Assembly (NCBI GenBank): GCA_002786065.1
Contig: NHNY01000002.1
Location: forward strand, 124,001 to 188,000
Length of the DNA: 64,000 nucleotides
Direction of reading: 5' to 3'
Source of the DNA: Microcyclospora pomicola
Lineage: Eukaryota > Ascomycota > Dothideomycetes > Capnodiales
Part shown: positions 10,600-22,400 of the stretch, piece by piece
Layout: every line of letters starts with the position of its first letter
How positions within the stretch are numbered: the first letter of the stretch is position 1
Notes under the pieces: model-generated
Told to the model about the DNA's origin: nothing
Seen by the model: only the letters and a program-made list of their open reading frames with translations
Database searches by the model: none
Translations under genes and position numbers: made by a program

Positions 10600-13500
10600 A
10601 TGGCTCGCAAACGCAGCAGGCTAGCGGAGGACGATGGGGACCAAGATACCGAAGTCGAAAGTGCGAGTTCCAGCTTTCGTCATACCGCGCCGGCGAAGCG
10701 ATCACGATTGGTCATGGCTGCTGAGAATGGTGGCTCCGTCGTGTCTGACGATGAAGATGATGAACCCGACGACTTCCTAGTGACTCCAGATCCAAGTGCG
10801 CGCGACTATGATATGGAAGAAAGTGAAGAGCTGCTTGCGACGCAGATGGTCGAGAAGCAAACCCGGAGGCACCGAGATAATGTCGCATCAGAGTATGGTA
10901 TTATCGAGGAAGTCTACTGCTCCAACTTCATGTGTCACACGAAACTACGCATCAAGTTCGGTCCGCTGATCAATTTCATCGTCGGTCACAACGGGAGTGG
11001 AAAGAGTGCGGTGTTGACGGCTTTGACAATGTGTCTGGGCGGGAAAGCATCCTCAACAAATCGTGGTGCTAGCATGAAGAACATGATCAAGGAAGGCGAA
11101 GACAATGCTATTCTGGCGGTCAAGATCAAGAATGCGGGCGACGGAGCATACAAGCCCGACCTCTACGGCCGCAGCATCAGTGTGGAGCGCCATTTCTCCC
11201 GCAGTGGAGGAAGTGGTTTCAAGATCAAGAATGGCGAAGGTAAGATCATTACCACGAAGAAAAGTGATTTGGACGACATCCTCGACTTTTTCGCCTTTCA
11301 GCTGGACAACCCAATCAACGTCCTGAACCAAGACATGGCCCGACAATTCCTTTCGAACAGCACTCCGGCCGACAAGTATAAATTCTTCATTCGCGGCACG
11401 CAACTCGAGGTGCTCGATGCCGATTACAAGGTCGTGGAAGAGAACATCGATAACATTGAAGCGAAGCTACGGGCTCGTGCGGAGGACAACGAGATCCTCA
11501 AAGCCAAGGCAGACGCAGCGGAGCGGAAAAAGCGATTCCTGGAACAGGCAAAATCGATCAGGGAGAAGATCGAGGAGACACGGCGCATGCATGCCTGGGC
11601 TCAGGTCGAGGAGCAGGAGCACGCTCTTGAAAATAGGATCTCAGAGCTAACAAGAGCCGAGGAAAACGTGTGTGAGAAGGTGGATGCTGCTGAAGATGCG
11701 GGCGGCGTACATGAAGGTCATCATCAAGCTTGGGAAGCTGCCAAACGGCAGTGGGAACAGCTAAAGGAAGACATCAACCCGTTGCAAGAGACGCACGACA
11801 CGGCCAAGGAGAAGTTCGACGCAAACAAGCAGGAGATCTTGACTATGAAGGAGTCGGAGCGTCAGATCAGAGAGCACATGAAAAGCCACAAGGAGGGGAT
11901 CAAGCGATACGAGAAGGATATATCGCAAGAGGAGAAGCGCCTAGCCGATGCAGAAGGCGGGGATCAAGCCGAGCGTGTACGAAGACTGCAAGACCTGAAA
12001 CAGGCCGCCGAAGGAGTCAGGAGGGAACAGCAAGAACACGACGGCAACTTTCGGGATCTCGATCGAGAGAAGAACGAACTGGAACAAGCTTATGCCGAGG
12101 CCAAAGCTGGACTTGATACTACAGGTGATGCTTTGAAAAGCGCGCAGTCGCAGCTCAACGATCTTCAGCGTTCCGAAGGACGACCCCTAGATCCCTACAA
12201 ATTGCAGATGACCCAACTTGTGAAAGCCATCAACTCGGAAACTCGGTGGCGTGACAAACCTGTTGGTCCAATGGGAACTCACATTCGCTTACTGAAAATG
12301 GAGTGGTCAAGCATAATTGAGACGATATTTGGTGGAAGTTTGGCAGCATTCGTCTGCACCAATATGGGAGATCGCAAGATCCTCGAAGGCATAATGAGGA
12401 GGGTCAACTGTGAGGTTCCGATCTTTGTTGGTGACTCTGATCCAATTTCTTTGCAAGGCAGAGAGCCCAGAGAAGATCTTGTCACTATCCTGAAAGTCCT
12501 GCATATCGATAACGATCTTGTTCGGAATCAAATTATCATAAATCAAGCTGTCGAGAACACAGTTCTTATCGGCACAACGGAGGAAGCCATCAGTCTGATA
12601 CAGAACAAAGAACCAAGGGTGAAGGCAGCCATATGTCCAAACCAGCATGGAGGAGGGGGAACGAGATACGCCTCCACCAGTTCGGGTAATGCTGCTGGAG
12701 GGCCAGTACGTGCTTGGCAGGGCGCAGCACGCATGAAGGCTGATCGAGACGAGCAACTTCGACTCCAACGTGACAAGGTCACACGAGCCTCAAGCGAGAA
12801 GCACGATGCTGAACAACAGACCAGGAGCATCACCAACCAGGTCCAAGCTGCTAGGCAAGCTTTGACGCGCCACAAGAATACAAAGCATGATCTGATCATC
12901 AAGGTTCAGCGGGCAGACGATGCCGTGGACGAACTGCAGAACGAGATTGAAAGCAACCAACCACAAGACGGCAGGCTGCAAGAACTACGACGTCTTCGCG
13001 ATGAGCGACAGGACGAGTACAATCATACATCAGCATCCTATCAAGACTGGGTAGAAGCAAAGGACAAGCTGGATGATATTGCCAGGCCGCTGAAAGAGGC
13101 CATGGATGCTACGTGGGCAGAGCTTGAGACAGCCATTGCACGTGCTGACAAGAAGGAGGTACGAGTGTCGCATCTAGATCAAGTCCGTGAAACAGCTCTG
13201 CGCAAGAAGAACGAAGCTATCAGCAAGATCGATACTGCGAGGCAGGAAAAGGAGGAATGCGCTCATGCAGTGGAGCAGTTACGGCAAGTCATTGCGGAGG
13301 AGTTTGTTGCGGCCGCAGAGCAGATCAGTGCGCGTGTCGACGTCCCGGCTGACATGAACCCTGCCATGCTGGACAAGCGGCTTGAGAAGTTCGAAAGCGA
13401 TCTGCGTCACCAAGAGAAGCAAGCTGGAGGCTCTGAAGAGGAACTCACATTGGCTTGGGAGCTAGCAAAGAAGAGATGGTTGGACTCTGTCGCGCAGACC

Positions 13501-14079
13501 GAAGAGATGGAGAAGGTCCAGAAGGTATGGTTTTACCCCGTCATGGTCGTCTCGAGACAAAGCTAATCACTCTGAGCACAGCTTCAAAAAATGACGCTCA
13601 ATTACCGTCAAGACCGTTGGTTCAAGTTTCGCAAGTACATCTCCATGCGCACGCGCTCCATGTTCTCGTACCTGCTCAGCGAGCGACAATTCCGAGGGCG
13701 CGTCATGATGGACCACACGCACAAGCTGCTTGACATCAAAGTCGAGCCGGATCTATCCAAAGACTCGGATGCCGGTCGCGCGACCAAGACGCTCAGCGGT
13801 GGAGAGAAGTCCTTCGCGACCATCTGCCTTCTGCTGTCCGTGTGGGAAGCCATGGGCTCGCCGATCCGCTGTCTGGACGAGTTCGACGTCTTCATGGACA
13901 GCGTCAATCGCGCCACCAGTATGGGCATGATGATCCAAGCCGCCCGCCGCTCCGTGGGCCGACAGTTCGTCCTCATCACGCCACAGGCCATGGGCAATGT
14001 CGAGCTCGGGGACGACGTCAAGGTCCATAAGATGAGTGATCCGGAACGTGGACAGACCGCGCTGCCGTTTGTGTCGTGA
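10600..14079 (+). CDS. smc6: Smc6, structural maintenance of chromosomes protein 6
   Basis: Two exons, 10600-13524 and 13582-14079, giving 1140 residues, the normal size. Smc6 pairs with Smc5 in the DNA-repair SMC complex that also has SUMO-ligase (Nse2) activity. Visible parts: disordered acidic N-tail with basic clusters; ATPase head with Walker A FIVGHNGSGKSAVLTAL (about 127-142); long coiled coil (about 330-560); hinge around 570-720, where KMEWSSIIETIFGG and related segments are globular; return coiled coil; C-terminal head with signature LSGGEKSFATICLLLSVWE and Walker B RCLDEFDVFMDSVNR. The 57-nt intron (GTATGG...ACAG) is phase 0, just before LQKMTLNYRQDRW. Without splicing the gene would end at 13566 and lose the whole C-terminal ATPase half. 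Confidence 0.96.
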
Positions 14080-14457
14080 GCGGGTCTGGGAGGAAAGGGG
14101 TCTGCTTGTTTTCTCGCTTCACATGGTTTCTGCTGCGTACTAGCCTGCTCTTTGATTTAGCGTCTCACGATATCTATGCCACGCATCGCAACCCAACACA
14201 GTTTGTCGGCAGTGTTCCTGCTTCTTACCTCTTCTACATAATTTGGCCTTTGAAATAAGTTCATAAGCTGTCACACTCTCGCTATTACTGTGTCAGGCTC
14301 ATGTTGTGCATGTACAAATTGTATACATATCGTCCTTCATCTCGTTATCCTATTATTCATGTCGCAGATGGGTCCAGCCCTATATCCGTCATAAACGCCT
14401 CGCCATGCAAAATCGCAAGTCCGAAACCTTCACCACCACCTCCTCCCAACACTCTAA
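14080..14457. other. convergent 3' region of smc6 and the GH16 gene
   Basis: Two 3' ends meet here. AT-leaning and without a supported gene. Confidence 0.5.
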
Positions 14458-15561
14458 CTAAGCTGCACCATTCTCGAGCGAGAAGACCTGCACCCCACCC
14501 ATCAACCAATACGCCTCGTCGAACTCGCTCCCATCCGCCCCACTCACATACGCCGCACAGCTCGCGACGCCGGTGCTCGCTTGGCACCCCGAGCTCTGCC
14601 ACACCTCGTCCGTGCCCGCCCAGCTGCCGCACAAGTCCGTGTTGAGGATGATCTGCATCTGCTGGAAGCGGGCCGTGAAGTCACATCCACTGCCACGGAA
14701 CTGCGCGAGCGGGGTGGTGGTCCACGTGGAGGGGTCGGGCGCGCCCGCGGTCAAGTCAACGGGGATCGCGCCGTGCGCGAAGATGTAGATCGCGATGCCG
14801 GAGGGTGTCCAGTGCATGGCGTAGACGGCGCCGCCTTGGGCGTTGAAGGCCGCGCCGGCGGTGACGAGTGTGGCGTTGGTGGAGGGCGCGGGGACCGAGG
14901 GGCGGGCGGCGAGCGAGCAGCCGTCACTACCATCGCCTGCGTTGCAGTCCGCGTTGCTCAGCGTGCCCTGGAAGAGCGACGGGGTGGAGTCGACGACGCA
15001 GGCGGGGCTGGTGTGCAGCGTCACGTGGTTGAAGTCGTCCGTATGCACCGTCTCGACGATATCGATTTCGCCGGCGGCTGGCCATTCGGCGCCTTGGCCG
15101 AGCGCCCAGAAGGCGGGCCACAGACCGCAGCCGACAGGCATGTGGCGGATGTCGGCGACCAGGAGGGTGTTGATGCCGAAGGTGGCTTTAGACTGAAGGC
15201 GGACGGAGCTGGCGCGGGTGTCAGGGACGCTGTCTTGAGTGGCGGCCACCGCCGTGTGCTTCTGGACACCAATGTACGACAGCGACGATCGTGCGGTGGC
15301 GTTGTAGACCATGCCGACCATCTTCTGCGACACGGCATGGGAGATGCTGACATAGTCGACCGCACCGCTGGTCGGGTCGGCTTCGGTGGCGTTGGTGACG
15401 AAGGTGTCGAACGCATCGAAGAAGGCGGAGCCGCTGTAGTCGGCGACGAGCGTATATGTGCCGTTGGTCGTTGGCGTGGATGAGCTCGTTGGTGCGGCGA
15501 GTGTTGAGGTAGTGAGAAAGGCGAATGCTGCCAGCAGCGTTGTGAAGAGGTGCACATTCAT
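14458..15561 (-). CDS. secreted GH16 endo-beta-glucanase-like protein
   Basis: Single exon; I start at MNVHLFTTLLAAFAFLTTST (15561), which gives 367 residues with a clear signal peptide (cleavage probably after about residue 22, ...LAAP). A frame-open extension upstream adds 14 residues that would spoil the signal peptide. GH16 core: GLWPAFWALG, then the catalytic motif E-x-D-x-x-E (E165, D167, E170 in GEIDIVE), and a late Cys-rich jelly-roll region with GSGCDFTARFQQMQIILNTD. The family cleaves beta-1,3 or mixed beta-1,3-1,4 glucans; here it could serve wall remodelling or plant-polymer degradation. No GPI signal or carbohydrate-binding module is seen. Codon use is strongly GC-biased. Confidence 0.9.
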   Translation of the reverse strand: MNVHLFTTLLAAFAFLTTSTLAAPTSSSTPTTNGTYTLVADYSGSAFFDAFDTFVTNATEADPTSGAVDYVSISHAVSQKMVGMVYNATARSSLSYIGVQKHTAVAATQDSVPDTRASSVRLQSKATFGINTLLVADIRHMPVGCGLWPAFWALGQGAEWPAAGEIDIVETVHTDDFNHVTLHTSPACVVDSTPSLFQGTLSNADCNAGDGSDGCSLAARPSVPAPSTNATLVTAGAAFNAQGGAVYAMHWTPSGIAIYIFAHGAIPVDLTAGAPDPSTWTTTPLAQFRGSGCDFTARFQQMQIILNTDLCGSWAGTDEVWQSSGCQASTGVASCAAYVSGADGSEFDEAYWLMGGVQVFSLENGAA

Positions 15562-16543
15562 CTCGAACCTATATCTTCTTCTCAAGTCGTGAAGTTGGTA
15601 CAATCCGTAAGTCCAACAATCTGTATTACGATTTTCTGCTGCGGATCATAAGAGGCCAACTCTTGAAATATGGATGTCGCCGCCGGAAGGACAATAAGAT
15701 GCGATGCAATGCAGAACCGCAGATCAATTGAACGATTTCGAGGTTTCGGAACAATAGGTAGTAAGGAATCGACAATAGCGTTCAAGCAAAAGAATGCACA
15801 ACGCGAAACAAGAGGAGCAGGAAAGGACGAGAATACGAAACGACAGAGTCGACCAAGAAAAGCAACACGACAGAGAGAAAAGCGTCGATATACCAACTTA
15901 GTTCACCTACCTATATATTCACACCAAGTGCACGCGGGCAAAGTGTCAAAGGCATTGTCGTGGAAATTGTTGTAAGGATATGGCTGTATGGATGTGGTTG
16001 TATGCACGCGCGTGAGTGAAGACGGGCGCTTCCGTCTCCAGCCAGTCGCGTGTCTGCCGAGCGCGTTTCAGCTTTTGGTCTGAAACAACGCGAGCGTTGA
16101 GCTTGAGCAGCCGCAGGACCAGTCTTGGGATCAATTTGGGGGAATCGCTTGGGCGTGAACGAGACATTCTCGTCGGTTTTTGACCAGTGACCATGCTCCG
16201 TGTGAAGGTCTTGCAACAACAGATATGGTGACGATCGTTAGATTGAGTTAGTGGTGTAGGTAGACAGTGTCAGCAAAGAACCACATTTCCAAAACAGACA
16301 TGGCGAAACCAAAAACTCACGAGATGGAAACACATTCGCAAGCAAAGTCCAGGACGACACGCAGATAGCAGAAAACGAAGTTGCAGAGAGGCACTTCTCA
16401 AGCGGCCGTGAGTGGACGTGACATTACCGCGTAGATTTAATCGCTACAATTCCGACGCCCCGATACCTATGCCGCTTCGCATTACCCAGTCCTTGTGGAA
16501 TCCTCATGTACCGTCTCATTCTCGCTCATCATCAAACGATCGA
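15562..16543. other. intergenic, no gene seen
   Basis: About 1 kb holding the promoter of the GH16 gene and the 3' end of vts1. The minus-strand open frame at 15911-16219 (102 codons) has no recognisable features and I do not call it. Confidence 0.45.
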
Positions 16544-18489
16544 TCAGACGCGTCCTTCCGCCTGTGCTTCTCTGACTTGCTCAAAGACCTGGAAACACAC
16601 ATGTTAGTATGGCGACATGATCCGAGAGAGGTGGAGATGGACAAACATACCTTCAACAACTTGCTCCTGGCACCCTTGGCGGCGACGCCCTTTTTCTCAA
16701 GCCCGTCCTCGTCCAGCGCGACCAGATCCTGCCACTTCATATCCTTGAGATTGTCCGTGTATTTGTGCAACCTTAGCGTGCGAAGCCAATTCGGGATGTC
16801 CTTCAACAAAGAGAGATCGGTAGGATCCTCTGGTGGTTTGGAGCTACCACGACGGCCACGGGGAGAACGACCGCGCTCAACGCCCGACGCATCCGATAGG
16901 TAACCTTCGTTACCCATATTTCCATAACCGAAACCGCCGGCGAGGTTCATACCAGCCATCCCATTATTCATAGCACCAAGGCCGCCATCAAAAGTGGAAA
17001 GGTATCCGTTGTTCTGCATGGACATGTTCATACCGTGTAAAGTGCCTGGCGGTCCCGTTATGGCGATACCGGGCGAGCTTGGTCGCGAGCGACGACCCTG
17101 GAGAGCGGCAATTTGTTGTTGCTGAATTACAGCCGCTTGCTGTGGCGAGAGGACTTGACCAAGCTCATTGGTCATAACAATGGTGTTGGTTGGGAATCCG
17201 GCTGCCATGGGCTGCTGACCATTCTGTCCTTCGGAAGATCTAGCACGTCTGTATTTGCGGACATCATCGAGTTGGATGCGGTTATTTACAGTAGAAAGTG
17301 CCGCAAGCTTCATGGCAGTGGCATTCGCCACCATGTCCGCTGTGTTCGCAGTCTGCTGACTACTGAAGTTCGGGACCATGGGGGTGTTCGTCATGGAGGC
17401 CCAGCTTCCGCCGGCGGGGTAGGGCGAGAGGATTGGCATGCCATTCATGTCGTTAGCGTGGATCATCGTAGTGTTCTGAATGTTGTTGTCTCCAGCCAGT
17501 GGAAACGGTCGCGCACTACGAAGACCAGCAGATGGTGGAGGTTGAGCACCAAACTGTCCCATGGGAGTCTGGTGACTCGAGGAGGACTTGGGACGCCCGA
17601 TTGGGGGCTGATTCTCGGTATTAGAGGCAGTGCTCGTGTGTCGCCATGGCCCAGATGGGATGCCTGAGCCATTCTTCTTCTGCCCATCGTCATCGTGGCC
17701 AGGCATGTGCGTGGCAAAGATAGAAGATCGGTCACCAGCCGCACTGTTCCTGTTAGATTTAGGTGCCGTGCCCGTCGTCTTCTGGAACTCGGCCTTTTGG
17801 TCCTCGATGGCATTTGCAGCATCGGGGAACATGGATTTGATCGTACTCGGGTCCAGACCAGAGTTGCGCTTCGCACCAGGGGAGGGTGGCGGCTTACCGC
17901 CAAAGCCGAATGAGCCTCGAGAACCTTCGACGTTAAGCTTGTTCATGGCATCATTCATCCTTGACGACATGGGATCTTTCTCATTGAATGCTGCCGGAGA
18001 CAGAACTCCCGACATGGGATGGCTTTTGGCCATTTGTTGCAGCACCTGGATAAAGAAGCGGATTTGGACCTGAGTCGTCTGCTGCAGCAAGGCGTACAAA
18101 GCGGCGGTGCGCTCAGGCTCGCTGAGGACCCGGAACCATTGCTCAATAGCGCTCAGCTCGTCCTTGAAATCTTGATCCAGCGTCGCAGCTGCCATCTCTT
18201 CGAGCGTGGTCTCGTACTGGTCGATATCTGCGATCCACTGTTGCGCTACCTTCTCCGCTGCATCATCCGGGTTGCCGGCATTGGCACCTTGTTGGAACTG
18301 ATTGATGTAGACCTCCGAAGCAGGCCGGATGCCTCGCGCAGCCAGTGGCGAGGTGGTGAAGGCACCCATATCAGCGGAAGCACGCAGATGGTGACCGGCC
18401 GCCATCGTTCGGGACGTGGGAGGACGGAGGGAGGAGCTCGAAGCTTCGGGGGTGCTGTTGCGATTGCCGATGATGTTGCTGACCGACAT
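16544..18489 (-). CDS. vts1: Vts1, SAM-domain RNA-binding post-transcriptional regulator
   Basis: Two exons, 18489-16651 and 16588-16544, giving 627 residues. A 62-nt intron with a TACTAAC branch site separates a final 14-codon exon encoding [14 protein letters not shown], the usual end of fungal Vts1. Reading straight through the intron gives a wrong 44-residue tail. An N-terminal conserved region (about 55-165, [10 protein letters not shown] to IQVLQQM) is the Vts1 dimer/partner domain. A long disordered middle rich in N, G, S and P follows. The C-terminal SAM domain (about 555-620: [40 protein letters not shown]) in yeast binds Smaug-type hairpins and recruits Ccr4-Not for mRNA decay. Confidence 0.95.
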
Positions 18490-19460
18490 GATGGGTGATT
18501 AAGCAAAGTTGATGCACAAGTGGCGTGGTGAGAGTGTATCCGTGTGTGTATGTGTGAAGTGGGGGATCGGGTGGTAGTACGTCGAAAGAACCTGCAGTGC
18601 CTGCTGTCCTCAAAGGTATTCGACGAAAGGAAGACGGTGGAGGGAGTTAGGCTGAAGCTGTCCGATGCAACATGCGCGCCAAATTTCTCGCTCTTCAAGT
18701 GTCGTACCGCTGATGAATGGGAGTCGTGCAGAAGACGCTGCCCGTGAAGCTGTGTCGATTGACGACGTGACGACAAGGCGTACAGGTCGGTCAAGTAGTG
18801 TTACTCGGAGTACAGCGAAGGAAGAACTTCGGCCAAGTCTCAGCTCGACGCGAGAAGTAGGCACGGCCGGCAGGCGGACAGTAATGTTAAGCGAGACGAG
18901 CGAGGTCGGAATCAGCGGCGCCCACGTAATCGGCGACACAGCAAAGTTTGGGCAATTAAACAGTGGGTATGATTAGAAAAATGTCGGGCAGAACGGACAA
19001 TGTTCCAGTGACAGGGAGGCAAGGTCAAGGTTCAGTGTCTGGAGGATCGAGCAAACAGTTGAAGTTCTTGCGGATCAAAGAAAGCTGGGTTAGTCAGCTG
19101 AGCCCGCCCGCCCGCGGCCAAGCGCCCCACGAGAGGCGACGCGAGTGAAAAGAGGCTATTTTGAGCTTCACTGCATGACATGTCCCGACCAATCAGTGAG
19201 GGACTTCTTATACACATTGATATGCCCCCCCTTCTTCAGCTTTCGACGGACTGTACGATGCTTCGTCACGTTGCCTTCGTAATGCGCAGAGAACGCTGTC
19301 CAGTGCATGTACAGGACATCCACCGCCGCCACTCTTCATTACGTTCGTGATAATTCCGCCCTGCCTCTGATCCCAAACGCCGCCAGCGCCTTTGCTGCCC
19401 CGGTCATGTCCGTACCAATGAATGCAGTGCAATGCTTCGCTATGTAGAGGACTTCCCCCT
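18490..19460. other. long upstream region of vts1, no gene seen
   Basis: About 970 bp between vts1 (5' end) and the 3' end of the coiled-coil MTOC gene, both minus strand. It probably holds a long 5' UTR and promoter. No convincing ORF. Confidence 0.45.
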
Positions 19461-22400
19461 TCAGGCTCGTCCTTGCTTCTTCCTCCTCATACCCTCGAGC
19501 TTTTTCATCAGGCTCTCATGTAGTTTCTTGTTGCCGGCCCATGCTTGTTGCATCTTCTGAATGCGGACGCACGCCACCACCATCAAGCCGACGGTCTTCA
19601 GCGAATGCTTCTTCTCGCGGATGGTGATGTCCGGCGTGATGCCCATTTCCTCCAGGAGGCGCAGATCGGCTTTGTTGCTATGTGCTCATCAGTACGCTGT
19701 GCTCGATCATGTGGAATACCTCAACTTGGACTTACCACCGGTTGTACATATCCACCTGTAACAAGAACCACTTCTTGGTGTACACCAGACCGCTGCGGAA
19801 GGCCTCCTCTCGTGTACATTTCGCGCTCAGATACTGAATCTGCTTTGCTAATCCTTTCAGCTCATGTTCATGCTTCTTCTGTGCTGAGGCAAGCTGGTTG
19901 TTCCACTGCTTCTCGTCCAGCGTTCGATCATTGTCAGCACTTTGTTGCAAGGACCGTATTCTGGCTCGGAGATCCTGCTCGCGCTTGAGGGAGGTCTGGA
20001 GGCTAGCCTCACGATTCCGCATTTGCTTTGCTAATGCTTCAATGTCGAGATTTGCATCTGCGAGTTGCGCTTCCAGATCAATCTGCTGGGTGTCGTCTGT
20101 CCTTGATTTTCGCAGCCTCTGCCTCAGCTCTTGCTCTTTCTTCGATGCTGCTTGTAGGCGAACGTCCTTCTCTGTGCTTTCGTATTGTAGACTTTCCAGC
20201 TCAGCTTGCACATCTCGGAGCTGGCTCCTCAACTCAGCCTCGCGTCGGAAGTGGTCAGCAGAACTGCCTTTACGCTCGCCGATCTGCGCTTCCAGCTCCT
20301 CCAATTGGAGCTTCGCTTCCTTCAGTTGCTTCACTTGAGCACGAAGCTCCTGCTGCTTGTTGGTGGACACATGGAGACGTTCTTCATGGTCCGCAAGTTG
20401 GTCTTGAAGCTCGGCAACTTCGATTTGCGCACGCTCCAGGCCAGCACGCGCTTCCTTCTCTTTCTTTGTGATGTTGGATCCTTTCCGTTCGCTCTCCTTC
20501 AGATCAATCTGGCATTGCTCCGCTTCGATCTTGGCTTGTTTGAGAAGGTCGTGAAGATCCGAGCGCTCTTCCGCATAGGTCTTGTCTTGCTGGGCGGATT
20601 CTAGGTCGGCTTGCAAAGTTTCAAGGTTGGCTTCAAGGTCTGCGATCGTGGCCTCAGCAGCAAGAAGCTTTTGTCGAAGCTCATTTGCCTCACGAATGGG
20701 GCTTCCGTCGGACTTCGATCTTGAAGCGTCTTCTAGCTTCTCTTCTAGCTCTTCGATCGTCGTCTTCAAAGTCTCACGCTCCGTCTCAACTGTCTTCAGC
20801 CTCAACCTAAGCTCATTGCGTTCTCGTGCCGGCGTACCGGTCTCCTTGGCTTTCCACGCAGTCTCGACCTCGTCTTCCAGTTGCTGTATGCGGTTCTCGA
20901 GCTTTATCTTCTCAGATTGGAGCTCATCGAGATTACTTTCTAGCACCAGCACCTCATCCTCTAGTGCTTGCTTCGCTTCGGCATGCTCTGATTGGAGGTC
21001 GGTCCTCAGTCGCGCTTTTTCTTGCTCAGTCTTCTCGACACTACCCTCCTCGGACGCACGTGCGCGCTTCAGATCCCGTTCGAGCTCACGCATATCAGTC
21101 TGCCTCTGGTCAACGGATCTCTGGAGCTTCACTCGCAATTGTTCTACCTCGTCTTCAAGCTCCTCGATTTGAAGCTGTTTGCTGCGAAGGTCATTCCCTT
21201 GGTGTCCAAGCAGACTCTGGTCTCGGTCCGACTTGGCAGAGGCACGCTTGAGACGCTCGACCTTTTGTTGCAAATCGGAAATTTCGGTCTGGCGACTTGC
21301 GAGCAGAATTTCTAGGCCATCGATCTTTTCCTCCAGAGCCTCGATCTGCTCTTGTTTGGCCTGGACGTTTGCGCTCTGCTGCTCGAACACGCCCTGATCA
21401 TGCTTAGCACTTGCAGACTTGCGCTTGAAGTCCTCGACCTTCTTGTGGAGGTCTGCATTTTCGTTTTCGCGTGCCTGTAGCTCCTGCTCCATCTCATCAA
21501 GTTCGACGTCCTTCTCTTGTGCTACTCTCTGGACTTGTTGCTCGAGAGAGCGGATCTGGTCGGCCTGCTGCTTTATGAGAGTGTCTTTCCTTGATGGCGT
21601 TTCCATAGCATCCAGACGAGTTCTGAGGGATGTGATCTGTTGATTCTGGTCGGCGATGAGCGTATCCTTAGACTTGATTGATGTCTGCAGCTCGTGAAGA
21701 TGATCCTTCATCTTTCGAGTTTCGGCACCATCTGCAGATTGTAGCATTGACACCCGACTTTGCAAGGTGCGCAATTCATTCTCGCGCGATTCGATCAGGC
21801 CGTCCTTTTCGCTCATCCTCGCGTGTGAACTGGCCTGTGCGACACGCACTGCTTCCTGAAGCTCCCGGATTTGCTCACTTTGCTCGCGAATTTTCTGGGT
21901 CTGCTTTTGGCCGGCATCATCTTGAAGTCTCTCCGCTGTGTCCAGTCTCTTCTGAAGATCACTCAGCTCGTCGTCCCGTTCTTCGATGACACGAAGCTTC
22001 TGTCGCAGGCGAGCCTCTGTCTCCTGGATCAAGGTATCCTTCTCTTGAAGGCGTGCATCGGTCTCGCGGGCTTCCGAATCCCAGCTTCCTCGTGCAGTCT
22101 GTAGGCGTTCTTGGAGAGCTACTATCTCGCCGTTCTTGTCTGCAAGCTCGCGTTGCGCATTGCGGACATCATCTGTGCGTTGTTTGAGTTTCGTCGCATT
22201 GGCTTCCTCCGCTATCACATATCTCGTCTCCCATCCTTGAAGCTCGTTGCGGCACTCTGCTATTTCCGCGTCCTTCGTGCGCTTCTCATTGTCATTCTCA
22301 CGAGTCTGCTTCTCCAAAGTACGACAGCGCTCGTTGCTGTCATCAAGAGCTTGCTGCATCTCACGAAGCTGAGATTGCGAATCCGTTACATCACCACGAA

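Noticed and set aside
14581-15483. 300-codon plus-strand open frame
   Set aside because: Exactly antisense to the GH16 gene; it is R/G/V/A-rich as expected of a shadow of a GC-rich gene and has no protein features.
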